From: an uncultured Clostridia bacterium
Lineage (GTDB): Bacteria; Bacillota; Clostridia; TANB77; CAG-508
NCBI GenBank assembly: GCA_944392545.1
Contig: CALXWW010000001.1
Coordinates: forward strand, 1 to 64,000
Length of the DNA: 64,000 nt
Direction: 5' to 3'
Shown piece by piece: positions 1-8,856 of this stretch. A model generated the notes under the pieces. That model was not told the origin of the DNA, did not search any database, and was given only the letters and a program-made list of their open reading frames with translations. Numbering within the stretch: the stretch's first letter is position 1; the number at the start of each line of letters is the position of its first letter. The translations under genes were made by a program, and so were the position numbers.

Positions 1-104
1 TTTCTTTTTTGGTAGTTTTACTACCGCTTTATTGGTTTCTCAAAGTTTATTGTTTACTTTTCAATGTGCTTTTATTTATCTCAATTCTTCCTTTAAGGTA
101 GAAC
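1..104 (-). other. Probable rRNA operon leader, running off the left edge
   Basis: No coding frame is convincing here. Read on the minus strand, the DNA downstream of the two promoters contains GCACATTGAAAAGT, which resembles a boxA antitermination element, then ACTTTGAGAAACC and a GGTAGT/ACTACC hairpin at the edge. Such text is typical of the leader before 16S rRNA in low-GC Gram-positives, but the rRNA itself would be outside the window. This is inference from style and not a match to a known sequence. Confidence 0.4.
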
Positions 105-111
105 GCAATTT

Positions 112-313
112 ATTTTACTACTTTTAGATTCATATGTCAATACTTTTTTTAAACTTTTTAAGTTTTTTTATAGTGTCAAAAAGTGCAAAATAATAAACTA
201 GTATTGATGTGTTTTTTTGTTTTTTTGCATATACTTTACTAATTTATACTTATGTTTTTCATATTCATCCTCAGTACATTTATTATGATACCATAACATA
301 TCTTTAAAGTCAA
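112..313 (-). promoter_or_regulatory. Tandem sigma-A promoters reading leftwards
   Basis: Two near-consensus promoters lie in tandem on the minus strand. The upstream one has -35 TTGACT (308-313), a 17-bp spacer and -10 TATCAT (285-290). The downstream one has -35 TTGACA (135-140), a 17-bp spacer and -10 TAAAAT (112-117). Tandem strong promoters without a nearby ribosome-binding site suit a stable RNA operon leaving the window. The upstream promoter starts just beyond the stop codon of the ylmC-like gene. Confidence 0.6.
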
Positions 314-352
314 TACTTTTTTTGTAGAATTTTAAGAAATTTTGTTGTTTTT

Positions 353-586
353 TTATATATCCACTAATATAACATCTTCGCCTATACATTTTATGTTTTG
401 CCATTGTATTACAATCTCATTTCCTCCTGAAAATATTCCCATAAATTTATTATTTCCAGGAACAATTATACTAGTTATAGTTCCAGTTTCCAAATCCGCG
501 CAAACATCCTGAACATATCCAAGCTTTTTGCCATCTTTTATATTTATTACTTCTTTATGTTTAAAATCCATTCCTTTTTGACTCAT
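353..586 (-). CDS. ylmC: YlmC/YmxH-family PRC-barrel protein
   Basis: A 77-residue PRC-barrel protein of the YlmC/YmxH sporulation family, whose members are usually 75-90 residues. Visible family features are the N-terminal motif KEVINIKDGKKLGYV and the central stretch TGTITSIIVPG. Its biochemical role is not established in the family. The ATG at 586 is preceded by AAGGAG with an 8-nt spacer. It lies downstream of sigG on the same strand, where ylmC-type genes are often found in Clostridia, which supports a link with sporulation. Confidence 0.8.
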   Translation of the reverse strand: MSQKGMDFKHKEVINIKDGKKLGYVQDVCADLETGTITSIIVPGNNKFMGIFSGGNEIVIQWQNIKCIGEDVILVDI

Positions 587-689
587 AAATGTAACTCCTT
601 ATAAAATATTCCTTTATATATTATAATATTTACTCTATTTATTTATGATATTAATTTAATATAATCTTAAAAATAAGAGATATTATCTC

Positions 690-1463
690 TTATTTATATA
701 ATCTTTTTATATGACTTATTGCATTCTTTTCTAGCCTAGATACTTGTGCTTGAGATATTCCAATTTCTTCTGCCACTTCAATCTGTGTTCTTCCTTCAAA
801 AAACCTTTTACCTATAATCAGCTTTTCTTTATCATTCAATTTTTTCATTGCCTCAACAATAGTGATGGTTTCTGCCCAATAAGTATCACTATTTTTTTTA
901 TCGCTTATCTGATCTTCTATATTTATATTGTCTACACTATTCCCGTTAACAGGATCTTGTAAAGATACCGGCATTTGGATTGCGTCTAAACTCATTACTA
1001 TGTCTCCTCTGGATACTTTTAAAATATTTGCAAGTTCATCCACAGTTGGTTCCCTTTCTTTTTCTTTTAAAAATCTATCCTTTTCTACTGAAATTTTATA
1101 TGCCAATTCTCTGATAGATCTACTAACTCTTATTGAATTATTATCTCTTAAATATCTTTTTACTTCTCCTATTATCATCGGTACAGCATATGTTGAAAAT
1201 TGAACGTTTTGTTCTATTTCGAAATTATCTATCGCTTTTATTAAACCAACACATCCTATCTGAAATAAATCATCTGCATTTTCTCCCTTACTAAAAAATC
1301 TCCTTATTACACTTAATACTAATCTTAAATTTCCATTTGTAAATTTTGTTCTAGCATCTTTATCTCCTTTTTTTATTTTATTTAGTAGTTCTATTTTTTC
1401 TTCGTTTGATAATATAGGTAGCTTTGAGGTATCAACACCACATATTTCTACTTTATTAATCAA
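690..1463 (-). CDS. sigG: Late forespore sigma factor SigG
   Basis: A 257-residue sigma-70 family factor that directs late forespore transcription after engulfment. The N-terminal VEICGVDTSKLPIL is characteristic of SigG. Region 2 is visible around NLRLVLSVIRRF and DLFQIGCVGLIKAIDNF, and region 4 around RTQIEVAEEIGISQAQVSRLEK. The start is TTG at 1463, since GGGAGG sits 7 nt upstream and no better start fits. It follows sigE with a short gap that holds a hairpin and a possible SigF-type promoter, matching the known arrangement in Bacillus and Clostridium. Confidence 0.95.
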   Translation of the reverse strand: MINKVEICGVDTSKLPILSNEEKIELLNKIKKGDKDARTKFTNGNLRLVLSVIRRFFSKGENADDLFQIGCVGLIKAIDNFEIEQNVQFSTYAVPMIIGEVKRYLRDNNSIRVSRSIRELAYKISVEKDRFLKEKEREPTVDELANILKVSRGDIVMSLDAIQMPVSLQDPVNGNSVDNINIEDQISDKKNSDTYWAETITIVEAMKKLNDKEKLIIGKRFFEGRTQIEVAEEIGISQAQVSRLEKNAISHIKRLYK

Positions 1464-1479
1464 GAAAAAACCTCCCTTT

Positions 1480-1501
1480 AAAAAATACTATTTCTAGTAT
1501 T
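1480..1501 (-). terminator. Hairpin terminator between sigE and sigG
   Basis: On the minus strand AATACTA-GAAA-TAGTATT is followed directly by a run of T. It lies between the sigE stop and the sigG ribosome-binding site, so it should limit read-through from the mother-cell sigE transcript into sigG. Fit to the intrinsic terminator pattern is good, although the stem has little GC. Confidence 0.6.
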
Positions 1502-1523
1502 TCCAAAAAAGGAAGGTTTATAC
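1496..1523 (-). promoter_or_regulatory. Possible SigF-type promoter for sigG
   Basis: The minus strand reads GTATA, 14 nt, then GGAAATACT. This resembles the forespore SigF pattern (GYATA, about 15 nt, GGnnAnnHT), with slightly short spacing. It overlaps the start of the sigE-sigG hairpin. sigG is a SigF target in studied spore formers, so the position is right, but the match is by eye only. Confidence 0.35.
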
Positions 1524-1525
1524 AT

Positions 1526-2257
1526 TTATCCAGTTTTACTAATTATTTCTTTTTTTATTTTTCCAATAATCTTCTTTTCTAACCTCGAAATATAGCTTTG
1601 AGAAATTCCTAACATGTCTGCGACTTCTTTTTGAGTCTTTTCATTTCCGCTCACAAATCCAAATCTTAATTCCATTATATTTCTTTCTCTATTATTAAGT
1701 TTTTTTATTGACGATCGTAACAATCTTTTATCAACTTCTTCTTCAATTCTTCTTGAAGTTATGTCTGGATCTGTGCCTAATATGTCTGAAAGCAGTAACT
1801 CATTTCCATCTCCATCTTGATTAAGTGGTTCATCAATAGATATTTCTCCTTTTATTCTATTACTTCTTCTTAAATACATTAATATCTCATTTTCTATACA
1901 TCTTGATGCATATGTGGCAAGTTTTATGTTTTTACCTGCATTAAAAGTATTAATTGCTTTCATTAACCCTATAGTTCCTATAGAGATTAAATCTTCTAGT
2001 CCAACTCCTGTATTTTCAAATTTCTTTGCTATATATACTACTAATCTTAAATTCCTTTCTACTAATGTTTTCCTTACCGATTCATCTCCATTAGATAATT
2101 TTTCCAAAATTTCTTCTTCTTCTTTTTGTTCCAATGGTGGTGGAAGTGTTTGGCTTCCTCCTATATAATAAATAGGAAAATTTTCAATTTCGTCATCACC
2201 TATATATTTAACATATAATGTGTTTATACTATTTTTTAATATCTGCAAGATATTCAT
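1526..2257 (-). CDS. sigE: Mother-cell sigma factor precursor pro-SigE
   Basis: A 243-residue precursor of the early mother-cell sigma factor. The N-terminal pro-region runs into the conserved segment [13 protein letters not shown] near residue 30-40, around which SpoIIGA cuts. Core sigma regions are intact: [26 protein letters not shown] for region 2 and [22 protein letters not shown] for region 4. Its ATG lies inside the 3' end of spoIIGA (29-bp overlap) behind AGAGGAG, so the protease and its substrate are likely translationally coupled. Confidence 0.95.
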   Translation of the reverse strand: MNILQILKNSINTLYVKYIGDDEIENFPIYYIGGSQTLPPPLEQKEEEEILEKLSNGDESVRKTLVERNLRLVVYIAKKFENTGVGLEDLISIGTIGLMKAINTFNAGKNIKLATYASRCIENEILMYLRRSNRIKGEISIDEPLNQDGDGNELLLSDILGTDPDITSRRIEEEVDKRLLRSSIKKLNNRERNIMELRFGFVSGNEKTQKEVADMLGISQSYISRLEKKIIGKIKKEIISKTG

Positions 2258-3149
2258 CTTTTTTACTCCTCTCTAAAATATCTAATCCTATAAGTCCAGA
2301 ATATTTTCCAGATTTACTAAATGTTTTTTCATAAATGCCAATAATTGTTCCTTTATTTATAATTTCTTCTACATCTGTAACTATTGTTACAAAATCCACT
2401 TTAATTCCTAACAACATACCATTTTGCTGTCCAACAGACATAAATGGTATAAACCTTAATCTTTTTCTATACTCCAAACTTTCCGTACAATTTATATCAC
2501 CTCCTAAAATACTATTTATATTATCTAATATGTTGTTAGGAAATATTGAATTAAGTTTATTTCTTTCAACCAATATAACCGAATCTCCGCTAATTGGCTC
2601 TTTTAGCATGTTTCCAGTATCCAACAGCACATTTATTTCTAGTTTCTTTTCTTCTATATTTATTATAGCTTTATATATTATCTCATTTTTTGTTATTCTC
2701 ATCTTTGCAACTTTAAAAGCTATATATGTTATTATGAATCCTACAATTCCTCCAAGTAATGCTATTTTCAAAGGATAAGTTCCTATATACACTCCATCTT
2801 TCATAAAAATATCTTGCGGTCTCACTATATATAAAAGTGCAAAAGCACATCCTCCTAAGGAAAAAGATACTAAATAAAACAATATTAATTCTTTTATTAG
2901 TCCTTTTATTTTTTTAGGTCTAAATGCTATATATATCATGCAAATTGATAATATTATTTTAGTTATTAAGTTTTCATACAACGGAAAAACTTCTGCATAC
3001 ACTAGCACAGCATATACTGCACCTAGTAAACTGGCAAAAATAATTCTTGTTTGCTTTATTTTGATTTTCATAATATACGCTGTTCCAAATAAAATTATAT
3101 AGTTCATGCATAAATTTTCAAACAATACTATATCCACATAAATAGTCAC
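2229..3149 (-). CDS. spoIIGA: Sigma-E processing peptidase SpoIIGA
   Basis: A membrane aspartyl protease that activates pro-SigE at the sporulation septum. The N-terminal half is hydrophobic with about five membrane segments, starting [22 protein letters not shown]. The C-terminal half holds the protease motif LLDTGNML with the catalytic Asp near residue 180 (L-D-T-G). I choose GTG at 3149, giving 306 residues, because GGAGG ends 6 nt before it; a TTG at 3152 would sit too close to the site. Length is close to the family norm of about 300 residues. It directly precedes and overlaps sigE. Confidence 0.93.
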   Translation of the reverse strand: MTIYVDIVLFENLCMNYIILFGTAYIMKIKIKQTRIIFASLLGAVYAVLVYAEVFPLYENLITKIILSICMIYIAFRPKKIKGLIKELILFYLVSFSLGGCAFALLYIVRPQDIFMKDGVYIGTYPLKIALLGGIVGFIITYIAFKVAKMRITKNEIIYKAIINIEEKKLEINVLLDTGNMLKEPISGDSVILVERNKLNSIFPNNILDNINSILGGDINCTESLEYRKRLRFIPFMSVGQQNGMLLGIKVDFVTIVTDVEEIINKGTIIGIYEKTFSKSGKYSGLIGLDILERSKKDEYLADIKK

Positions 3150-3233
3150 CAATTTCCTCCATTCTTAATGTTATTCATTAAGCATTCATATTGTACAACT
3201 TTAATTTTAAAAAATGTGTCATTTCATGGGCAC

Positions 3234-3270
3234 GAAAAAAAGAAATAATCTACTAAATTCGATTATTTCT
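3234..3270 (-). terminator. Intrinsic terminator of ftsA-ftsZ
   Basis: A perfect 10-bp stem, AGAAATAATC with GATTATTTCT, is followed on the minus strand by seven T. It lies 40 bp beyond the ftsZ stop and separates ftsA-ftsZ from spoIIGA-sigE. Confidence 0.9.
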
Positions 3271-3309
3271 TTCCTATATTTATATGTATACGGAAAATAT
3301 TTTGTTATT

Positions 3310-4431
3310 CTACTTATTTATTCCTCTTTTATTCCTTAAGAAAGATGGTATGTCCAAGTTATCTACTGAATTTGAATTATCTGTTGGATTAGGTATAGAG
3401 TTAATTTTTTTATCCCATGCCTTTTCTACAATTTCTCCTACTGGAATGCTAGAATTAATTCCTGTTTCTTTTTCAAATCCTGTTGCAATTACTGTAATAA
3501 TAATATCTTCATCTAAACTTTCATCTATAACCGCACCAAATATAATGTTTGCTTCTGGATCTACGCTACGTTGAATAAGTTCTGCTGCTGTATTTACTTC
3601 ATGCAATCCTAAGTTTGTTCCACCTGTAATATTTATTATTACTCCTCTAGCGCCTTCTATCGATGTTTCTAATAATGGACTTTGTACAGCTTGTTTTGCT
3701 GCATCTTCTGCTCTATTTTCTCCTGATGCTCTACCAACACCCATGTGTGCCATACCTGTATTCAGCATTATTGTTTTAACATCTGCAAAATCTAGGTTTA
3801 CTAAACCTGGAATTGCAATTAAGTCTGATATACCTTGTACACCTTGTCTTAATACGTCGTCAGCCATCTTAAATGCTTCTACAATTGATGTTTTTCTATC
3901 TATTATTTGTAGCAACTTATCATTTGGTATTACAACTAAAGTGTCTACTTTTCCTTTTAAGCTTTCTACACCACGTTCTGCTTGAGATAAACGTTTCTTT
4001 CCTTCAAATGTAAATGGTTTTGTAACAACACCTATTGTTAGTATTCCCATTTCTTTTGCAGTTGCTGCTACTATTGGTGCTGCACCTGTTCCTGTTCCGC
4101 CTCCCATACCAGCAGTAACGAATACCATATCAGCGCCACGTAAAGCTTCTGCTATTTCAGATTTGCTTTCTTCTGCTGCTTGCGCACCTATATCTGGATT
4201 TGCACCAGCGCCTAATCCTCTTGTTATTTTTTCTCCTATTTGTATTTTTGATGCAGCTTTTGATAATAGTAGTGCTTGTCTATCTGTATTTACAGTTATA
4301 AATTCAACACCTTTAATTCCAGACTCAACCATTCTATTTACTGCATTGTTTCCAGCGCCACCAATTCCTATTACTTTAATTGTAGCTGTTCCATCCATCA
4401 TTATATTTTCGTCTGTGTTATCCATGAACAT
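3310..4431 (-). CDS. ftsZ: Cell division GTPase FtsZ
   Basis: A 373-residue tubulin-like GTPase that forms the division ring. The T4 signature [10 protein letters not shown] is present, as are the N-terminal [17 protein letters not shown] and the T7-loop region [11 protein letters not shown]. The C-terminal tail ends in the conserved peptide [11 protein letters not shown], which binds FtsA and other partners. The first ATG at 4431 has GGAGG 9 nt upstream and is preferred over a second ATG two codons on. It is the second gene of an ftsA-ftsZ operon. Confidence 0.98.
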   Translation of the reverse strand: MFMDNTDENIMMDGTATIKVIGIGGAGNNAVNRMVESGIKGVEFITVNTDRQALLLSKAASKIQIGEKITRGLGAGANPDIGAQAAEESKSEIAEALRGADMVFVTAGMGGGTGTGAAPIVAATAKEMGILTIGVVTKPFTFEGKKRLSQAERGVESLKGKVDTLVVIPNDKLLQIIDRKTSIVEAFKMADDVLRQGVQGISDLIAIPGLVNLDFADVKTIMLNTGMAHMGVGRASGENRAEDAAKQAVQSPLLETSIEGARGVIINITGGTNLGLHEVNTAAELIQRSVDPEANIIFGAVIDESLDEDIIITVIATGFEKETGINSSIPVGEIVEKAWDKKINSIPNPTDNSNSVDNLDIPSFLRNKRGINK

Positions 4432-4470
4432 AATGCTTATCCTCCTCTATAATTTTAAATTTGTTTATAT

Positions 4471-5697
4471 TTAAGAATAAAAAAATTCTTTAATTCTATC
4501 AATAATATTTTTGAAAATATTTTCTTTAGACCTTGAATCTATACTGCTAGATAAGTTCTTTGCAAAAGGTCTTGATGCAATATATCTTACTAGTGCATAA
4601 GCTGTTCTATACTCTGGTCTTACTGTACTTACTAGTCTTCCTGTAGATATTTTAACTGGTATATTTAAAATTATTTTTCCAGCTACATCGCTTTTATTTA
4701 TACTTGTTATTCCTTGTCCTGTTAGTATTACATTGTTTATTCTTGGTTTTATTCCCTGTGCTGTTATATCTCTATTAACTAATGAGAATATCTCTTCAAT
4801 TCTTGCTTCTATTATTTCTATTAGTTCAGAACTCTTTATAACTCTTCTATTTTCATCCTTACAAGTATTTAACAATATTTCATTATCATTATCTATAAAT
4901 GATTTTAGTGCTAATCCATATTGATGTTTTAATCTATCTGCTTCTTCTTCAGATATGTTTAGTACTAATGCAATATCATTTGTAATACTGTCTCCTCCAA
5001 GTGGTATTGTGTTTGTGTATGAAAAAGATAGTCCTTCAAAAACTCCAATATCAGTATTTCCTGCCCCTATATCTAATAACATAATATTATCATTTAGTTC
5101 ATTTCCGTCTAATACTAAACTTCTTTCTGCAAGTGTTACAGGAACTAAACCGTCTATATCAATGTCTGCCTTTCTAAAAATATTAGCTAGTTGTTTCATA
5201 TACTCTTTATTTGCAAGAACAACTTGAGCTTTTACTGTAAAATTAGAACTCAAGCTTCCTACTGGATCTGCAACAACCTTTCCATTATCCAATATGAATT
5301 CATCCGTAACAATATCTATAATTTGCATTCCTTCTGGTATATCAATATCTTTTACTTGTGATATTGCACTACTTACATCCTTTCCAGAAATTCCTGCATA
5401 TTTATCTCTGGCTTCTTTTGTAATACTGTTTTGCACTATTGTAACATATTTGCCTGGTATAGTTAAATATGTTGAATTTATTTCCATTTCAAGTTCTGAT
5501 TCTGCCTCTTTGATAAGCTTTGAAACTGTTGATACTATTTCATTTTCATCTACTATTTTTCCTTTTTTTATACCATTACACTTACAACTTGTTGTGCATA
5601 GGACCTCTATTTGGTTAAAATTATTAACTTCTCCAATAACTAAACTTACCTTTGAAGTTCCAATGTCCATTCCTACGATAATATCTCCTATAGCCAA
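4471..5697 (-). CDS. ftsA: Cell division actin-like protein FtsA
   Basis: FtsA ties the FtsZ ring to the membrane. The actin-fold phosphate-1 motif VGMDIGTSKVSLVIGE is near the N-terminus, the adenosine-side motif VILTGQGITSI near residue 325, and the C-terminus ends in an amphipathic NIIDRIKEFFYS typical of the membrane tail. I choose TTG at 5697 (408 residues): GGAGG is 8 nt before it, whereas the upstream ATG at 5712 would contain that Shine-Dalgarno within its own first codons. It starts about 40 bp after a consensus promoter. Confidence 0.95.
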   Translation of the reverse strand: MAIGDIIVGMDIGTSKVSLVIGEVNNFNQIEVLCTTSCKCNGIKKGKIVDENEIVSTVSKLIKEAESELEMEINSTYLTIPGKYVTIVQNSITKEARDKYAGISGKDVSSAISQVKDIDIPEGMQIIDIVTDEFILDNGKVVADPVGSLSSNFTVKAQVVLANKEYMKQLANIFRKADIDIDGLVPVTLAERSLVLDGNELNDNIMLLDIGAGNTDIGVFEGLSFSYTNTIPLGGDSITNDIALVLNISEEEADRLKHQYGLALKSFIDNDNEILLNTCKDENRRVIKSSELIEIIEARIEEIFSLVNRDITAQGIKPRINNVILTGQGITSINKSDVAGKIILNIPVKISTGRLVSTVRPEYRTAYALVRYIASRPFAKNLSSSIDSRSKENIFKNIIDRIKEFFYS

Positions 5698-5737
5698 GAC
5701 ACATTCCTCCATTTTTTTCTGCTCTTATTTGTTCATT

Positions 5738-5766
5738 AGAATATTACATTTTTAAAAAAATGTCAA
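5738..5766 (-). promoter_or_regulatory. Strong promoter of ftsA-ftsZ
   Basis: On the minus strand -35 TTGACA (5761-5766), a spacer of exactly 17 bp and -10 TATTCT (5738-5743) stand 40 bp before the ftsA start. Directly upstream of the -35 lies a three-fold 11-bp repeat of A-tracts, as expected for an UP-like or curved element. Confidence 0.85.
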
Positions 5767-5774
5767 TAGAATTT

Positions 5775-5807
5775 GTAATATTTTTGTAATATTTTTGTAA
5801 TATTTTT
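5775..5807. repeat. Three exact 11-bp tandem repeats upstream of the ftsA promoter
   Basis: The plus strand carries GTAATATTTTT three times without interruption; on the promoter strand this is AAAAATATTAC. One unit is about one helical turn, so the A-tracts face the same side of the DNA. The array begins 8 bp upstream of the -35 box of ftsA. It may be an UP element for RNA polymerase alpha subunits, intrinsic curvature, or an operator for an unknown regulator. Confidence 0.9.
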
Positions 5808-5856
5808 GAAACATTAGGATGAAAATAATACTTCCGTAATCCTCTTTAAATTTATT

Positions 5857-6246
5857 CTAATTTTTTGTCTTTTTTTCTTTCTTTATTTTTCTTTCTTTTT
5901 CTCTATTTTTCGTCCATTTTTCTAAATAATATCTTCTTATTATTGCTAAATTGTTAAACATTCTTCCTACAAAAACTACTATAGCGGCTAAATATATATC
6001 TACATTTAACTTTTGTCCAAGATATGTTAGTAATATTGAAAGAATAGCATTTCCAAAGAATCCTGATACAAATATTTTTAAATCAAAGTTTTTATTTAAT
6101 GTTGAAGCAATTCCCCCAAATACTGAATCTAATGCTGCAATAATTGCTATTGCTAGATATCCTGAATATGTATATGAAATTATTGGCATATTAATTCCTA
6201 TTAACGCGCCTACTATACACCCTAATATTATTGCTGCTAAAATCAT
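5857..6246 (-). CDS. sbp: Small basic protein Sbp (DUF1290)
   Basis: A 129-residue membrane protein of the DUF1290/Sbp family, found beside ftsA-ftsZ and DUF881 genes in many Gram-positives; its function is unknown. The first 90 residues are hydrophobic (about three to four membrane segments) and the tail is strongly basic (KREKERKIKKEKKTKN). The conserved motif LDSVFGGIASTLNKNFDLKIF is present. AGGAGG lies 7 nt upstream of the ATG. It probably ends an operon beginning at ftsQ or upstream murA. Confidence 0.9.
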   Translation of the reverse strand: MILAAIILGCIVGALIGINMPIISYTYSGYLAIAIIAALDSVFGGIASTLNKNFDLKIFVSGFFGNAILSILLTYLGQKLNVDIYLAAIVVFVGRMFNNLAIIRRYYLEKWTKNREKERKIKKEKKTKN

Positions 6247-6272
6247 AATAACCTCCTATTATTTTACCTAAT

Positions 6273-6986
6273 TTATTCACTATCTGCTTCTTGCATATAT
6301 TCAATTTCCATTTCTCCGTTATATTTCGGTATGTTCACTCTGTTTTTCGCTTCCAAATTTACATTTATTCCAGTTGTAGTATCTATAAATCCGCTTCCTT
6401 TTAATTGTAATACAGTAGATATATAATCTTTATCTCCTATAGCCTTAACTACATAAGGTCCTTGCAATCTTTGTAAATTTACCATTATATATGAATAGTC
6501 TGCCATATCAATTATATCTGTCATTGCTAACACTCTAATCTCATTTATTGCTATAGCTTCTGCGCCTGCATATCTTAATTCATTTACTAAATTAATAAGA
6601 TCAGCTGCTGTTACTTTTTTTGTTCCATCACTTAAAGTTACTACAACTCCTTCACCATATACATCTGTCTTACCTACTAATATATTAGACTCTGTTAATT
6701 CTTCATCTATTAATTCCGACGCTGCTTCATTATCCTCTATAGTTTTATTGTATCCTTCTATTCTCTGATTTATATCTTCTAATTGTGTGGCTATCTCTTC
6801 ATATTTTGTTTTCCATTCTGCTAATGCAGTCCTTAATTCTGATTCTCTCATGTTTTCGATTTCTGTTATATCTGTTTGCTCTACAGTTCTAAATTGCATA
6901 AGCATAACACTTACCAAAACAATACATACAATAAACACCACAACTGTTACAGTTGTTATATCTACTCTAATTTTTAATTTTCTCAC
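6273..6986 (-). CDS. DUF881 family protein, copy 1
   Basis: A 237-residue DUF881 protein. One N-terminal membrane helix (about residues 10-30) is followed by a coiled coil (about 40-90) and an extracellular DUF881 domain with the family pattern VVTLSDG, LVNELRYAGAEAIAINEIRV and the C-terminal NVNLEAKNRVNIPKYNGEMEIEYMQEA. DUF881 proteins accompany division genes but have no defined activity. The next gene upstream is a paralogue of the same length, so the two may form a heteromer. The separation from that gene is 12 bp. Confidence 0.88.
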   Translation of the reverse strand: MRKLKIRVDITTVTVVVFIVCIVLVSVMLMQFRTVEQTDITEIENMRESELRTALAEWKTKYEEIATQLEDINQRIEGYNKTIEDNEAASELIDEELTESNILVGKTDVYGEGVVVTLSDGTKKVTAADLINLVNELRYAGAEAIAINEIRVLAMTDIIDMADYSYIMVNLQRLQGPYVVKAIGDKDYISTVLQLKGSGFIDTTTGINVNLEAKNRVNIPKYNGEMEIEYMQEADSE

Positions 6987-6998
6987 TGCTTCACTCTC

Positions 6999-7709
6999 CT
7001 ATTTGTCTTCTTTCATATACTTATATGTTATAGCACCTGTATATTTAGGTATAGTAATTCCATCTACTTTTGTTATTTCTGCTATATTCCCATAATCTTT
7101 TAGAAAATCTAAATATGAGCCCGCTCTTGATAGTGCACCATATAATAAGCTCTGTGAACCTATTGCTCTTATATAAAATGGTGACCCCACTCTCTCTCCG
7201 TTTATTTTTATTATGTTTCCTTCACATGTAATAGCTGAGGTATTAACTAATCTTTGTCCATTTATCTCAATTGCTTCAGCGCCTGCATTTTTTAATTCAT
7301 TTACTACATATTGTATGTCTCCAAAATGAATAATTTGATCTGATGGATTAAAACTGTTTGTAACATTTGCATCAGCTAATATAATTTCAACACCATCTCC
7401 TGTCACATCTGTGTTTCCAAGCAACATATTATTTTCTTTCAGTTCTCGTTCTTTTGCTTCTGCTGTACTATCATTTTGAGTAGCTGCTTGTCTTATTTTC
7501 TCTAGTTCCTTTTGCGCATTTTCTAATTCTTTATATGTATTATCATACTTTTCTTTCATTTTTAAGACTTCATCTCTCAAACCATTATCAGCCAAAGTTT
7601 GTGATACAGTTGAACTTGCTGAATTCATCGTTCTTATTTGAACACATATTGCAATAGTTAATAGTAAGCACATTACTCCTAAAGTAATTGCTATCTGCTT
7701 TTTATTCAA
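6999..7709 (-). CDS. DUF881 family protein, copy 2
   Basis: A 236-residue paralogue of its neighbour, with the same order: membrane helix at the N-terminus (ITLGVMCLLLTIAICVQI), coiled coil (about residues 45-85) and a DUF881 domain with GVEIILADA, VVNELKNAGAEAIEINGQRLV and TKVDGITIPKYTGAITYKYMKED. The two copies differ enough to be an old duplication. The gene starts 13 bp after the ftsQ stop, in the same operon. Confidence 0.88.
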   Translation of the reverse strand: MNKKQIAITLGVMCLLLTIAICVQIRTMNSASSTVSQTLADNGLRDEVLKMKEKYDNTYKELENAQKELEKIRQAATQNDSTAEAKERELKENNMLLGNTDVTGDGVEIILADANVTNSFNPSDQIIHFGDIQYVVNELKNAGAEAIEINGQRLVNTSAITCEGNIIKINGERVGSPFYIRAIGSQSLLYGALSRAGSYLDFLKDYGNIAEITKVDGITIPKYTGAITYKYMKEDK

Positions 7710-7722
7710 ATATATCTCCTCC

Positions 7723-8853
7723 TTAAACTTTCTCTCTAAAGTATGGTCTTTTTGTATTTAAATTTACATTTAAATATATTATTCCTTCATTTTTTTCTTC
7801 TTCTAAAAATTTATTAATCCATAATAATTTTGTACTTAAATTTGTTGTATCCCCTAAATATATTGTTTTCTTTTCTTTTGGTAAACTCAAAATATAATTA
7901 TTTCTATCTGAGATATCTATTTGCGTAATCAAACCACTTATATCACTTTTTCCACTTGATGCAACTTCCATTATTTTTAGCACATCGTTTAGTTTTTCTA
8001 GGTCAGTTTGATTTAATCTGTTTCCTTCTACAATTTCTTCTGCTGTAGTATTATATCCTATTAGTAATGGCACTTCAAGTTTTTTAGCAGTTATTTCTAA
8101 AATATATCCTTGATTATTTATATGTACATATGCATTTCCTAAAGTTATCATATATGTAGCTGTTCTCTCTTTTACATTTATCTCTACTATATCAGGTAGT
8201 TTTCTTTTTACTTCTACTGTATCCATATACGCATTTTGTTTTACTGCTTCTTCTATATCATTTGACCAAAAATTAAATATATTTTGATCAATATTAAGCC
8301 CCGATAAACTTATAATTGTTTCTGAAGAAATTTTTTTGTTTCCGGTAACAATTATATTTTTTATATTAAATATAGGTGATAACATAGCATATATTATTCC
8401 ACCAATTATAATTGCAAGTAGCATTAATATTTTTATAACCTTTAAATTTTTTTTTCTTTTTCTTTTTGCTATTTCCTTCTGTTTGCTTAATTTTTTAGGT
8501 TCTTTTTTTGTTCTTTTAATATTTCTTTTGATTTGATCCTTTTTATTATATACATCGTCGTCATAATTGCTCATATACTTAGATTTAATTATTATACCAT
8601 TATCCTCATAATCATTTATGTTTTTACTTGCTTTAACATTTTTTCTTTTTTGTTTTCTATTATTTGGCCTTTGAGCTTTTTTATCAGTAATTACTTTTGG
8701 CTCATCAATTCTTTTTAAACCTATTACAATTTCTTCATCAAAGCTAAATTTGTCATCTTTTGTATTTTTTAATGTATTTTCAGTTACTATGTTCCTAGTT
8801 CTATTAGATTTTTTCTTTGATTTATTTACTTTATCTTTAGCTACTCTTGGCAT
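7723..8853 (-). CDS. ftsQ: Division protein FtsQ/DivIB
   Basis: A 376-residue divisome membrane protein. A long lysine-rich cytoplasmic region (about residues 1-140) precedes one membrane helix (VIKILMLLAIIIGGIIYAML), then the POTRA domain (IKNIIVTGNKKISSETIISLSGL) and the beta domain (LPDIVEINVKERTATYMI). In well-studied bacteria FtsQ/DivIB recruits FtsL and FtsB/DivIC. The basic cytoplasmic part is longer than usual. The start is 3 nt before the stop of the murA remnant, consistent with a former murA-ftsQ operon. Confidence 0.92.
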   Translation of the reverse strand: MPRVAKDKVNKSKKKSNRTRNIVTENTLKNTKDDKFSFDEEIVIGLKRIDEPKVITDKKAQRPNNRKQKRKNVKASKNINDYEDNGIIIKSKYMSNYDDDVYNKKDQIKRNIKRTKKEPKKLSKQKEIAKRKRKKNLKVIKILMLLAIIIGGIIYAMLSPIFNIKNIIVTGNKKISSETIISLSGLNIDQNIFNFWSNDIEEAVKQNAYMDTVEVKRKLPDIVEINVKERTATYMITLGNAYVHINNQGYILEITAKKLEVPLLIGYNTTAEEIVEGNRLNQTDLEKLNDVLKIMEVASSGKSDISGLITQIDISDRNNYILSLPKEKKTIYLGDTTNLSTKLLWINKFLEEEKNEGIIYLNVNLNTKRPYFREKV

Positions 8854-8856
8854 TTA

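Noticed and set aside
198-404. A 68-residue minus-strand ORF overlapping the 3' end of ylmC
   Set aside because: It runs across a complete TTGACT-17-TATCAT promoter, has no ribosome-binding site, and starts within ylmC in another frame.
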